A stretch of 63,607 nucleotides of DNA from Myxococcales bacterium (lineage in GTDB: Bacteria > Myxococcota_A > Polyangia > Polyangiales > Ga0077539): assembly GCA_013298625.1 (NCBI GenBank), contig JAAFIF010000054.1, positions 1-63,607 of the forward strand. Direction: 5' to 3'. The position numbers and the translations under genes are program-made. The notes beneath the pieces were generated by a model. It ran no database searches, was not told the origin of the DNA, and saw only the letters and a list, made by a program, of their open reading frames with translations. This document shows positions 16,714 to 25,160 of this stretch, piece after piece (position 1 is the first letter of the stretch; every line of letters starts with the position of its first letter).

Positions 16714-19522
16714 TCGCAGCGGCGTCGGCGGCCGCGGGGGCCTCGGTCGTCGGCGCGCTCGCGTCCGCGGCTTCGCCCGCGTCTGCCGCGCCGTTGGGCT
16801 GGCAGCGCGCGACGAACGCGTCGTACGACTCGCTCTCGCGCGGCAGGTCGCAGTCCTCGGACGCTGGCGGCGTGGCTGCAGCGGTCGCCGGAGCCGCGCC
16901 ATCGCTGTCACCACCACCGCCGCCTTGGCACCGACGCTGAAAGTCCTCGAAGCTCTCGTCTTCGCGTGGCAGGTCGCAGTCGGTCGCGCCGCCCGCCGCG
17001 GGAGCTCCGCTGTCGGCCACAGGGGTCACCGTGGTGTTGGCGTTGGTGTTGGCGTTGGTGTTGGCGTGGGTGTTGGCGCTGTGCGTGTGCGTCTGCGAGG
17101 CGCTCTGGCCGGGGACCATCATCAGCGTGAGGCTGGGGATGTACGTCGTCGCGAGCAGCGCGATCGCGAAGATCCCGATGAACGGAAGCACCATTCGGTA
17201 CAGGTCCGGCACGGGCTTGTTGAAGCGAAACCCTGCGATGAACAGGTTCAACCCCATGGGCGGCATCAGGTAGCCGATCTCGAGGTTGAGCAAGAACACG
17301 ATGCCGAGGTGGTACGGGTTGATGTCGAAGTGCAGCGCGAGGCCGGCGATCAACGGCACGATCACGACGATCGCGCTGAAGATGTCCATGAGCATTCCGA
17401 CGACGAGCAAGAAGAAGTTCAGCGCGATCAGAAACGAGATCGACGAGTTGATCACGCCGCCCGACGGCAGCCCCTGACGGGCCAACGAGTTGACGGCCTC
17501 GCGGCACGTCCCGATCGAGTCCGTGTGCGCCGCCATGTACGCCTGCGCTTGCGGGCCGCACGTCAGCGACTCGAACAGCTTGTCAGCGACCTGCGCGTCG
17601 ATGAAGAACGCGGTCAGCACCGTCGCAGCGCAGAGCTTCACGAAGATCGCGCCGACGAGCACCATCGACTCGGGGATGATCCGCGGCAGGTCCTTGGTGA
17701 TCGAGAGGTCCTTGTAGATGAAGACCTCGATGATCAGCACATAGAACGCGGTGAACGCCGCGGCTTGTGACGGGTTGAAGATGCCCTTGGCGAGGCCGAC
17801 CAACAAGAAGAGCGGCAAGAGCAGCTCCCACTTGGCCTCCCACAGCGCCGAGGCCGCTTCTTTGGCGTCGAACTTCGAGCGCGGCGCCTTCGAGAGCACG
17901 CCCATGACGATCGCGTACACGATCAGCAAGCCGAGCAAGAGCACGCCCGGGACGAGCCCCGCGAGCATGAACTTCTGCAGCTCGAGCCGCTCTTTGCCAG
18001 GCGGCGCCTCTTGGAGACCCGCGACGATGCCGTACACGATCAGCGGGAGCGCGGGAGGAAACGTGATGCCCAGCGCGCCGCCCGTCGTCACGAGCCCGAG
18101 CGAGAACTTCTCTGGGTACTTGTCGCGGATCAGCGCCGGGTAGAGCAGGCCGCCGATCGCGACGATGGTGATGCCCGAAGCGCCCGAGAAAATCGTGAAG
18201 AACGCGCTCGCGATGAGACAGACCACCGCGAGGCCGCCGGGCACGGCGCCGAGCAGCGCGCGCGCGACGCGCACGAGGCGCTGCGGCGTCTTCGACTCGC
18301 TCATCAGGTAGCCCGCGAGCGTGAAGACCGGGATCGTCGGCAGCACGCTCATTCGCGCGAAGTGCGGACCGAGGGCGTCCTCCATCGCGCTCGCGAGCGC
18401 TTGCGGCTGCACGCTGGTGGTGCCGTGCAGCCAGAGAAAGATCGCCATTCCGCCGAGAAAGGTGAACAGCGGCGCGCCGAGCAGCGCCATGCAGAAGAAG
18501 AACGCGACGCCCGCGCCGATCGGCACTTTGGGGATGATCCCCGCGCCCATTTTCGCCGCGAGCAGCAGGACGCCGACGGACACAGCAGCCATCGCCATGT
18601 GCGAGGCTTGCCACTGCACGACCGGGTCGGGCTCGCGCGGCATCGTGGGGCCGTAGTGGCCTTGCGCCTTCTTGCGCAGCGCGAGCGGGACGAGCAGCGT
18701 CGGAGCTGCGAGCAGGACGCTCACGACGAGCGACTTGAACACCACGGTTCCGATCGTGGGGACGATCATCGCGGCGAGCGTGATCATCGCGATCGCGATC
18801 TCGTTGACCGTCGCGTACGCCACAGGGGGACCGAGCTTCGCGTGCGCTTCGGCGTCGTCCTTCGACTCGTCCGTGGACTCTGCGTCCGCGGGCTTCTCGG
18901 GGGCCTTGTCGTTGCGATAGCCCGCGACGAACTCGTGAAATCCGTGGAGCATCAATCGCAGCGAGATCAGCAAAAATCCCGCTGGAATCACGAACTGAAA
19001 CTCGAAGCTCTTGTCCACGGTCGACGGGTCGAGCCCCGACTCGCGCGCGCTCTGCACCTGCTGCGCGGCCTGGTGCGCGGCCTCGTGCAGCGATCCGTAG
19101 ATGCCCTTGGCGAGCGCGAACGCGATCACCGCGCCCATCGTGTTGGCGACGGCCGACATGAAGTGCCGACCGCGCTCGGGCAGCAGTCGTCCGAGCACGT
19201 CGATCGCGAGGTGCCGGCGCCCGCGGGTCGCGAAGCTCGCGCCCAGAAACGCCGCCCACAGCGTCCCGTGCATCAAGAAGTCACCCGCGTACCGACTGAA
19301 CGGCGCGGACTTCTGACTGAAGGTGTCCACCAGGGCTTGAGAGCCCCATTTGGTGAGCGCCATCGCGATCAATCGCGTCGCGGACTCACCGACCGCCATG
19401 CCGACCATGGCGACGACGACGACCAGCGAAAGGGCGCTCTCAGCGAGCAGAACGCCACGGTCGATGGTGTCGATGGGTTTGAGAAATGGTGCGGGTTTCG
19501 CCGAAGGAGCTGCGCCTGCCAT
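16706..19522 (-). CDS. TRAP transporter fused small and large permease (DctQM), with Cys-repeat tail
   Basis: 938 residues. The N-terminal ~200 are a DctQ-like small subunit with four helices. A ~60-residue charged loop (KAPEKPADAESTDESKDDAEAH) follows. The rest to ~830 is a DctM-type large permease with many helices, GGLLYPALIRDKYPEKFSLGLVTTGGALGITFPPALPLIVYG being the clearest stretch; DctM normally drives sodium-coupled uptake of organic acids. The last ~110 residues are foreign to the family. They contain an Asn/Thr/Ala/His repeat (NTHANTNANTNANT), then two copies of a 19-residue unit, DCDLPREDESFEDFQRRCQ and DCDLPRESESYDAFVARCQ, each with a Cys near both ends. It is downstream of the TatT and binding-protein genes, and its stop overlaps nth. 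Confidence 0.9.
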   Translation of the reverse strand: MAGAAPSAKPAPFLKPIDTIDRGVLLAESALSLVVVVAMVGMAVGESATRLIAMALTKWGSQALVDTFSQKSAPFSRYAGDFLMHGTLWAAFLGASFATRGRRHLAIDVLGRLLPERGRHFMSAVANTMGAVIAFALAKGIYGSLHEAAHQAAQQVQSARESGLDPSTVDKSFEFQFVIPAGFLLISLRLMLHGFHEFVAGYRNDKAPEKPADAESTDESKDDAEAHAKLGPPVAYATVNEIAIAMITLAAMIVPTIGTVVFKSLVVSVLLAAPTLLVPLALRKKAQGHYGPTMPREPDPVVQWQASHMAMAAVSVGVLLLAAKMGAGIIPKVPIGAGVAFFFCMALLGAPLFTFLGGMAIFLWLHGTTSVQPQALASAMEDALGPHFARMSVLPTIPVFTLAGYLMSESKTPQRLVRVARALLGAVPGGLAVVCLIASAFFTIFSGASGITIVAIGGLLYPALIRDKYPEKFSLGLVTTGGALGITFPPALPLIVYGIVAGLQEAPPGKERLELQKFMLAGLVPGVLLLGLLIVYAIVMGVLSKAPRSKFDAKEAASALWEAKWELLLPLFLLVGLAKGIFNPSQAAAFTAFYVLIIEVFIYKDLSITKDLPRIIPESMVLVGAIFVKLCAATVLTAFFIDAQVADKLFESLTCGPQAQAYMAAHTDSIGTCREAVNSLARQGLPSGGVINSSISFLIALNFFLLVVGMLMDIFSAIVVIVPLIAGLALHFDINPYHLGIVFLLNLEIGYLMPPMGLNLFIAGFRFNKPVPDLYRMVLPFIGIFAIALLATTYIPSLTLMMVPGQSASQTHTHSANTHANTNANTNANTTVTPVADSGAPAAGGATDCDLPREDESFEDFQRRCQGGGGGDSDGAAPATAAATPPASEDCDLPRESESYDAFVARCQPNGAADAGEAADASAPTTEAPAAADAAAND
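16795..16983 (-). repeat. Duplicated DCDLPR...RCQ coding unit in the TRAP permease tail
   Basis: Two ~57-base coding units (about 16924-16983 and 16795-16860) encode the near-identical peptides DCDLPREDESFEDFQRRCQ and DCDLPRESESYDAFVARCQ, separated by a Gly/Ala/Thr-rich spacer. Each has paired cysteines about 16 residues apart. Confidence 0.75.
17033..17078. repeat. 12-base minisatellite (gtgttggcgttg) inside the TRAP permease gene
   Basis: About four tandem copies of a 12-base unit, the last ones imperfect. They are read on the minus strand as Asn-Thr/Ala-Asn steps (NTNANTNA). The array sits just after the last membrane helix and in-frame length changes would be tolerated there. Confidence 0.8.
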
Positions 19523-19587
19523 CGTGCCGGCGAGCGTATCAAGACACCGCTATTCAACCCGCACAGAAAACCCCCCGTTCGATTTTC

Positions 19588-20613
19588 TCAGCGGATCGCC
19601 GCGACGCGCGCGATGAACGCGGCGTCCGCGATCTGACCGGTGAGCGCCGCGCGCGTGCGCGTAAAGGCCGACTCCCACTGCGCGCGCTGCGCTGCGTCGA
19701 CGGGCACCACGGTGATGCCGCGGGACGCGAGCGACGTGAGCGCAGCGGACTCGGCGCGGCGCAGCGAGCCGCGGGCGAGCTGGTGGTAGTTGGCGCCCGT
19801 CCGACGGAGCAGCTCTTGCTGCTGCGGCGTGAGCGCGCCGAACTTCGCGCGGCCGATCACGGTGGCGCCGATCGTCGTGTAGAGCGGCATGTCCGTCATG
19901 TGCGTGACGCGCGCCGCCCACTGCAGCTGCGTCGCGACCGGCGCGCTGGTGATCACCGTGTTGATGCGGTTGGTCTGCAGCGCAGAGAGGACCTCGGGCA
20001 CCTGCAACCGCACGGGGTTGGCGCTGATCGCGCTGTAGAACGCGGGCATCGCGCGGTCGTCGCTCCACACCCACGGGCGCTGCGTCGCGAGCTCGGCCGG
20101 GGTGCGCACGGGCGTCTGCGAAAACACCCGCGCCTGTCCGACGTCCGCCCATCCCATCAGCTCGAAGCCCGCGGTGTTGAACGCGCCGTTGATCTCCGCG
20201 TGCAGCTGCGTGCGCGCGTTGTCGAGCGGGCCGTACGCGCGAAACATCCCGGGCATCTGAAACACCAGCGCGGGCCGATGAATCTGCGCGAGGCCGACGG
20301 CCGTCACCGCGGCGCCGTCGAGGCGACCGGCGCGGATCTTTCGGATCACCTCGGCCTCGTCGCCCTGCACGCCGCCGGGGAAGAACCGCATCGCCATCGG
20401 CTGTCCGATCTTCGCGGACTCGCGGCGGATCTCGCGGTTCCACGCGTCGAACACGTTCATCCACGTCGAGCCGGCGGGCGCGAGCGTCGCGACGGAGATG
20501 GTCACCGGAGCCGCCGCAGGCGCCGTCTGCGCCTCGACGCTCAGCGACGCGCCGACGCCGACTGCCGCCGAAATGACGGTGAGCGCACCAAGGGTCCACT
20601 TCTTGTTCGCCAT
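19588..20613 (-). CDS. TRAP transporter periplasmic solute-binding protein (DctP/TatP type)
   Basis: 341 residues from ATG 20613 (MANKKWTLGALTVIS), which has GAGGAG eight bases upstream; the frame extends to 20652 without support. A Sec signal ends near VEAQTA. The DctP fold shows in ISVATLAPAGSTWMNVFDAWNREI at the start, then GGVQGDEAEVIRKIRAGRLDGAAVTAVGL. It lacks the usual conserved arginine context of C4-dicarboxylate binders, so the ligand is not predictable. It lies between the TatT lipoprotein and the fused permease, 65 bases before the latter. The set matches a TRAP-TatT system. Confidence 0.9.
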   Translation of the reverse strand: MANKKWTLGALTVISAAVGVGASLSVEAQTAPAAAPVTISVATLAPAGSTWMNVFDAWNREIRRESAKIGQPMAMRFFPGGVQGDEAEVIRKIRAGRLDGAAVTAVGLAQIHRPALVFQMPGMFRAYGPLDNARTQLHAEINGAFNTAGFELMGWADVGQARVFSQTPVRTPAELATQRPWVWSDDRAMPAFYSAISANPVRLQVPEVLSALQTNRINTVITSAPVATQLQWAARVTHMTDMPLYTTIGATVIGRAKFGALTPQQQELLRRTGANYHQLARGSLRRAESAALTSLASRGITVVPVDAAQRAQWESAFTRTRAALTGQIADAAFIARVAAIR

Positions 20614-20769
20614 CGTTCTCGCTCCTCTATCGCTTCCCTTTGAATTCATCACGACGACGCCTGCGACGGCACGCGCCGCGCTGCGTCCTCTCGTTGTTCA
20701 CTGACACTGCGCGCTTCGACGCGCGCACCTCGACCGCTATTCGCCCGCTCGATCCGCGCAGCGCGGATC

Positions 20770-21774
20770 TCAGTTGGCCGGCGCGGCGGTGTCGCTCGGC
20801 GACGGCGTCGCCTCGTTGCCGCTCGGCGTGCCCGAGGGCTCGTCTGGCAAGAAGAGATCGTCGATCTGCGCGAGGTACCTGCGCGCGCGGCGCTTGGCCA
20901 GGAGGTTTTGCAAGCGGTTGTCTTCGCTCACGTCTCCGGCGTCGAGCACAGCCTGCAATTGCTCTTGGTATCCGCGGCGGTTCTGCAGCGGGACGAGCAC
21001 GTTGCGCGCGTAGATCACGCGGTACATCAAGTTGGTGCCGCGCGTGGTCTGGATGAGCCACTCGAACTCGCGCTGCGCGAGGTCCGGGCGGCCGCCGAGC
21101 GTCGCGGGCGTCGCCGCCTGCAGTCCGGCCAACAGCGCGTGCGGCGCGTAGTCGTTGTACTCGTGGTCGAGGTCCTTGGCGCGCTCGCCGAGGGCGAGGA
21201 CGTACGGCAGGTCCGCCACTGCGTCCGGGTCGTCCTTGTTGAGGTTGATGTAGTTCGCCCACGCGTACGCGGTCCAGAAGAGCTGTCCGCCCATCTCGCG
21301 GCGCTCGAAGTTGCGCAGGTAGTTGCGCCACCGCTCGACGCTGCGGCGATTGCCGTTGACGCCGCCGTCGTCCGGCTCCCAGATCGACATGATCTCGAAG
21401 CCGATCGTGCGCGCGCGCAGAAACGCCGCCGACGCGCGGGCTCGGTAGTGGTCAGCGCGGTCGACGTCGTCCGCCTGCTGCGCCTGCTCCATGTGGTCGA
21501 CGAGAAAACCGAAGCCGAGCGAACAGTAGGATTTCGCCAGGGAGAGCCGCAGGACCTGGTTCTCGGGGATCGTGATCATCAGCGCCTCGAGGGTGCCGAT
21601 CGATCCCGGGATAGCCGCTTCGACGAGCTCGGGGTCGGCCGCGCGCTGGAGCGCGATGGCGCCACGACCCACGATTCCTGCCGTCGAACCCGCTGCGATT
21701 TGAGTGAGACAACCGCTCTGGAGAGCCACGAGGGCCAGCATCGCCAGAGCCCCCTTCACGCTTGGACGCCGCAT
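20770..21774 (-). CDS. TRAP transporter TatT-type lipoprotein
   Basis: 334 residues. The signal ends in LVALQSGC, a lipobox. The body is helical (tetratricopeptide-like) with phrases typical of the TatT family: PGSIGTLEALMITIPENQVLRLSLAKSYCSLGFGFL, ARASAAFLRARTIGFEI, and EMGGQLFWTAYAWANYINLNKDDP. TatT proteins (first described in Treponema pallidum) partner a TRAP binding protein and may deliver hydrophobic ligands. The C-terminus is a Pro/Ser/Thr tail. ATG 21774 is preferred over 21804 because the latter lies inside the predicted promoter and lacks a ribosome site. It is the first gene of the TRAP operon. Confidence 0.85.
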   Translation of the reverse strand: MRRPSVKGALAMLALVALQSGCLTQIAAGSTAGIVGRGAIALQRAADPELVEAAIPGSIGTLEALMITIPENQVLRLSLAKSYCSLGFGFLVDHMEQAQQADDVDRADHYRARASAAFLRARTIGFEIMSIWEPDDGGVNGNRRSVERWRNYLRNFERREMGGQLFWTAYAWANYINLNKDDPDAVADLPYVLALGERAKDLDHEYNDYAPHALLAGLQAATPATLGGRPDLAQREFEWLIQTTRGTNLMYRVIYARNVLVPLQNRRGYQEQLQAVLDAGDVSEDNRLQNLLAKRRARRYLAQIDDLFLPDEPSGTPSGNEATPSPSDTAAPAN

Positions 21775-21781
21775 ACTTACC

Positions 21782-21811
21782 GCGGTACCCGAGCGCGCAG
21801 TCATGTGTCAA
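21782..21811 (-). promoter_or_regulatory. Promoter of the TRAP-TatT operon
   Basis: The minus strand carries TTGACA (21811-21806), an 18-base spacer and TACCGC (21787-21782). Transcription would begin within a few bases of the ATG at 21774, implying a very short or no leader. Confidence 0.45.
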
Positions 21812-21846
21812 CGGCCTCGCGATGTTCGTGCGATGATCCTCGCGCT

Positions 21847-22830
21847 GTGCCCTTGCGAGCGCTGATCGAGAGCCGCGCGTCGAGCGCCGCCCCGCCCGCG
21901 GCAACCGCTGCGAAATCACGGCGTTGCGCGCGAGATCGTGCGGCGTTCGCTGTCGTTTTGTTCGTCGCTGCCTCTGCTGCGTCGAGCGAGGCGCCCGCGT
22001 TTTGCCGCACCACGACAAGCGGCGGACAGCCCATCGTCGACCAGTGCCCGACCGAGGGCACGCCCCTGCAGTGGCCCGCGTCGTGCGCCGCGCTCTCGCT
22101 GGACCCAACGGTCCTGCCGGTGGACTGGCCGCGCGCCCGCCTCGACGCCGAGCTGCAATCGGCGCTCGACCGATGGAACACCCTCGCGTGTCCCTCCCGC
22201 CTCTCGGACGCAGGCTCGGCGGCGCGCTTCGCGCTCGTGCGCGCGGTGGACTGCGCGGACGGCGTGCGCTTCACCCGCGGACGCGCGCACAGCAACACCC
22301 TGTCGTTTCGGCCGGTGTGGGCGGACACCGCTTCGTTTCCGCCGGGCGTCATCGCGGCGACGATCGTCTCGTACGACCCGCGCACAGGCGAGATCCTCGA
22401 CGCCGACATCGCCTTCAACCTCCAAAGCGAAGGCAACCCCGAGGGCTTCACGTTCGTCACCGAGCCCTCTGCGGACCCGTCCGCGCGGGACTTCGCTGCG
22501 GTGCTGACGCACGAGCTCGGCCACGTCCTCGGCATCGCTCACTCCGACGACCGCGCGGCGCTCATGTTCGCCAACTACGACCACCGCGCGCCGCGACGCG
22601 AGCTGCGCCCGGACGACATCGCAGCAGGGTGCGCCGTGTACCCACCAGGCTCTGGCAGCGCAGCGTGCGAGCCCATGCGCGACCACCGCTGCGCGCCGGG
22701 GTGTCACTGCGCCGCGCCCGGAGCTCCAAGTCCATCGACGAGCCTCGTGACCGTCGTTGTTGCGCTCGCAGCGGCGCTCAGCGCGAGGCGATGCGCACGA
22801 TCTCGCCCGCGGCGAGCACGCGAATCGTAG
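21847..22830 (+). CDS. Secreted matrixin-like zinc metalloprotease with MYXO-CTERM-like tail
   Basis: 327 residues from GTG 21847; the exact start is uncertain. A signal-like segment (FAVVLFVAASAASSEAPAF) is followed by Cys-containing sequence and WPRARLDAELQSALDRWNTLACPS, the usual beginning of a metzincin domain. The zinc motif HELGHVLGIAH gives H222, E223, H226 and H232, and ALMF is the Met turn. The C-terminus has CAPGCHCAAPG, then a hydrophobic helix (LVTVVVALAAALSA) and a basic end (RRCARSRPRRARES). This resembles the MYXO-CTERM sorting signal that anchors proteins at the myxobacterial surface. It converges on and overlaps the next gene by 53 bases. Confidence 0.8.
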   Translation: MPLRALIESRASSAAPPAATAAKSRRCARDRAAFAVVLFVAASAASSEAPAFCRTTTSGGQPIVDQCPTEGTPLQWPASCAALSLDPTVLPVDWPRARLDAELQSALDRWNTLACPSRLSDAGSAARFALVRAVDCADGVRFTRGRAHSNTLSFRPVWADTASFPPGVIAATIVSYDPRTGEILDADIAFNLQSEGNPEGFTFVTEPSADPSARDFAAVLTHELGHVLGIAHSDDRAALMFANYDHRAPRRELRPDDIAAGCAVYPPGSGSAACEPMRDHRCAPGCHCAAPGAPSPSTSLVTVVVALAAALSARRCARSRPRRARES

Positions 22831-24064
22831 CGTCGGAGTCTGCCAGCAAATCCGCGAGCGGATCGACTTCGCCCGAGCCGCCCGCCAGGTGCGACCACGC
22901 GAGCACCGCCAGCCTTCGCACGCTCGCCGCGCCCGCCGCCAACGCTCGGCGAACGGGCGCGGCCGCGGCGGCGTCGTCGAGCTCGGAGAGCACCAGCAGC
23001 GCGCGGATCGCGAGCATCGCGTCGGGCGACGCCGCGAGCGGTCGCAGCGCCGCGACGGCCTCAGCGCGACGTCGTCCGCTTCGTCCGAGCGCCCCTGCCA
23101 CGCGCAGCCGGACCTCGACGTCGCCGTCCTCGAGAAACGGCAGCAAGCGCGCTTCGAATCGTTCTCCCAAGCCCGAGGCGGCCACGGCGGCCTGCGCTCT
23201 CAACGACGGGTCTGCGCCGGCGAGCGCGTCGAGGATGTACCCGGTCGCGGGCTCGTCTCCGCGCGCCGAGAGCGCCCTGGCGAACTCGATCGAGATCGCG
23301 TTGGGCGGCTCTCGCAAGAGCGCCGCCATGAGCGTGCGCGCGCGGTCTTTGTTGGCGCTGACGAGCGCAGAGATCGCCATCAACCGAACGAACGTCGTGC
23401 GGTCTTGCCGCGCTGGAACGATCGCGTCGAAGCCCGTGGGGCCGAGGGTGCCGAGCGCGCCGATGCACGCCGCGCGGACGGTGTCCTCGGCGTCTTCGCG
23501 CACGCATTGGCTCAGCCGCTCGACCACCGCCGGCTCGCCGCGGCGACGACCGAGCCGCTGCGCTGCCGCGCGACGCAGCTCGACGCTCCGCGACTCGAGC
23601 GCGCCAACGAGCGCGAGCACGTCGTTGCGTCCCTCGTCCGCCGAGAGTCCGGCGATGCGGCGCTCGGGGTCGGTGCTTCGCGCAGCTTCGAGCAAGCGCG
23701 CAGGCGGCGAGCCTTCGCGGCCGTCGAGCTCGTACATCACCGAGGCGGCGCGGTCTCCGACGATTCCGGGGCGGTCGATGAGCAGCGCGAGCACGTCGCG
23801 GCCGCGGGATCCGAGCGAGCGAAGCGTGGTGAACGCGGCGTTGCGAACGCGAGGGTCGCTCGACGACGCTTCGCGTTCGAGCACGGCGAGCGCGACGTTG
23901 GCGAGCAGATCAGGGCTCGAGCTGCCGCGCTCGCGGGCGTTGTCGCGCCACGACTGCAGCGCGCCGCGCGTGTCGCCGCGTTGCACTTGCATGCGCAGCG
24001 GCGACGCAGCGCTGGAGCACGCGGCGAGCGCCGACGCCACGAGGAGTGCGAGGGTGCGCTTCAT
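22778..24064 (-). CDS. HEAT-repeat lipoprotein
   Basis: 428 residues from ATG 24064 (MKRTLALLVASALAAC); the signal ends at a lipobox AAC. Almost all the rest is alpha-helical repeats of 30-35 residues with HEAT/PBS-lyase style (DPRVRNAAFTTLRSLGSRG, VRAACIGALGTLG, LRAQAAVAASGLGERF, VEVRLRVAGALGRSGRRRA). It has no enzyme motif and is probably an envelope scaffold. It lies 16 bases after the preceding small membrane protein on the same strand. Its 3' end overlaps the convergent protease, so one of the two termini could be slightly misplaced. Confidence 0.8.
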   Translation of the reverse strand: MKRTLALLVASALAACSSAASPLRMQVQRGDTRGALQSWRDNARERGSSSPDLLANVALAVLEREASSSDPRVRNAAFTTLRSLGSRGRDVLALLIDRPGIVGDRAASVMYELDGREGSPPARLLEAARSTDPERRIAGLSADEGRNDVLALVGALESRSVELRRAAAQRLGRRRGEPAVVERLSQCVREDAEDTVRAACIGALGTLGPTGFDAIVPARQDRTTFVRLMAISALVSANKDRARTLMAALLREPPNAISIEFARALSARGDEPATGYILDALAGADPSLRAQAAVAASGLGERFEARLLPFLEDGDVEVRLRVAGALGRSGRRRAEAVAALRPLAASPDAMLAIRALLVLSELDDAAAAAPVRRALAAGAASVRRLAVLAWSHLAGGSGEVDPLADLLADSDATIRVLAAGEIVRIASR

Positions 24065-24080
24065 CACGGTTGCGAGCACT

Positions 24081-24560
24081 CTATCGCTTCTTCGGCGGCC
24101 GAGGCATCTGGCGCGCGGGGCTCGTCGCGTACACCGCCGCGGAGAGCCCGAGCAGCGCGAAGATCACCGCGCCGCTCGTCGGCCACGAGAGCACGAGCTG
24201 TGCGGGCAGCTCGAGCACGCCGCCCAGCGAGGTGGTGAACGCCAGCGCGCCGAGCGTCACAGACGCCACCTTCGCGGCGACGCGACGCCAGTTGGTCGCG
24301 CGGAGCTCGCTGCTCTTCCACAGCAGGAACGCGATGAAGGCGAGCGGCGCGACGAGCGCTGTGGCGAAGACAGCGGCGAGCAGCGGCTGCGGCCCTCGCG
24401 CGAGCGCGCCCAGGTCGATCGCCGAGCGCAGCGCCGTCGTGGCGAGCACCGTCGCGCTGGCCCCCAACAGCGCGACGTCCACTGGTGGAATCTTCACTCG
24501 CACGAGCGCGCGGACCGCGACCGGATCACTCGTCGTCGTCGTCGTCGTCGTCGTCGTCAT
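24081..24560 (-). CDS. Small membrane protein overlapping the infC 3' end
   Basis: 159 residues if the ATG at 24560 is used, giving a poly-Thr start (MTTTTTTTTTSDP). This arises because the GAC repeat that encodes the infC poly-Asp tail is read in another frame. A GTG at 24503, just past the infC stop, would give 140 residues and avoid this. The body has three or four hydrophobic helices (VALLGASATVLATTAL; LLAAVFATALVAPLAFIAFLLW; VASVTLGALAFTTSLGG; SGAVIFALLGLSAAVYATS) and a basic end. No family recognised. Its close spacing to infC suggests coupled translation. Confidence 0.65.
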   Translation of the reverse strand: MTTTTTTTTTSDPVAVRALVRVKIPPVDVALLGASATVLATTALRSAIDLGALARGPQPLLAAVFATALVAPLAFIAFLLWKSSELRATNWRRVAAKVASVTLGALAFTTSLGGVLELPAQLVLSWPTSGAVIFALLGLSAAVYATSPARQMPRPPKKR

Positions 24561-25152
24561 CCGCGGGGAGCGGAGCGGCGTTTTCAGCCGGGACGACCTT
24601 CTTGAACGCGCCAGGCTTGGCGGCGATGAGCGCGGTCATCGCTTTGCCTTCCATCAGCGGGTTCTGCTCGACGACGATGAGGCCTTCGAGCGCCTTGATG
24701 ATCTCGTCGACGACCTCGCGACCCTTCTCGGGGTGGGTCACTTCGCGGCCGCGGAAGCGCACGGTGATCTTGGCCTTGTTGCCCTCTTCCAAGAAGCGCT
24801 TGATGTGCTTGACCTTGGTCTCGAGGTCGTGGTCGTCGGTCTTGGGGCGGACCTTGACCTCTTTGATCTCGACCGTCGTCTGCCGCTTGCGCTGGTCGTT
24901 GGCCTTCTTCTTCTCTTCGTACTTGAACTTGCCGTAGTCCATGACCTTGCACACAGGGGGCTCGGCCTTGGGGTTGACCTCGACGAGGTCTAGTCCACGG
25001 TCCTGCGCCATGCGCAGGGCTTCAGAAGAAGACATGATCCCGAGCTGCGCGCCCGAGTCGTCGATCACGCGCACTTCGGGGACACGGATACGGTGATTGA
25101 CTCGAACCTGCGGAACGCGGTTGCGATTGTCGATGGGGCCTCGGAACGCGAT
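24526..25152 (-). CDS. infC: Translation initiation factor IF-3, apparent ATC start
   Basis: IF-3 keeps the 30S subunit free and checks start codons. The frame up to 25074 begins MRVIDDSGAQLG, which lacks the conserved N-terminus. Extending upstream in frame gives NRVPQVRVNHRIRVPEVRVIDD, the expected IF-3 beginning, with no ATG, GTG or TTG before it. An ATC at 25152-25150 (first residues AFRGPIDNRN after Met) has GAGGAG eight bases upstream. IF-3 genes elsewhere use ATT/ATC-type starts to control their own synthesis. The protein is 208 residues: N domain ~1-85, linker, C domain with KITVRFRGREVTHPEKG. It ends in ten Asp and one Glu, an unusual acidic tail. Confidence 0.93.
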   Translation of the reverse strand: MAFRGPIDNRNRVPQVRVNHRIRVPEVRVIDDSGAQLGIMSSSEALRMAQDRGLDLVEVNPKAEPPVCKVMDYGKFKYEEKKKANDQRKRQTTVEIKEVKVRPKTDDHDLETKVKHIKRFLEEGNKAKITVRFRGREVTHPEKGREVVDEIIKALEGLIVVEQNPLMEGKAMTALIAAKPGAFKKVVPAENAAPLPADDDDDDDDDDE

Positions 25153-25160
25153 GGCTGACT

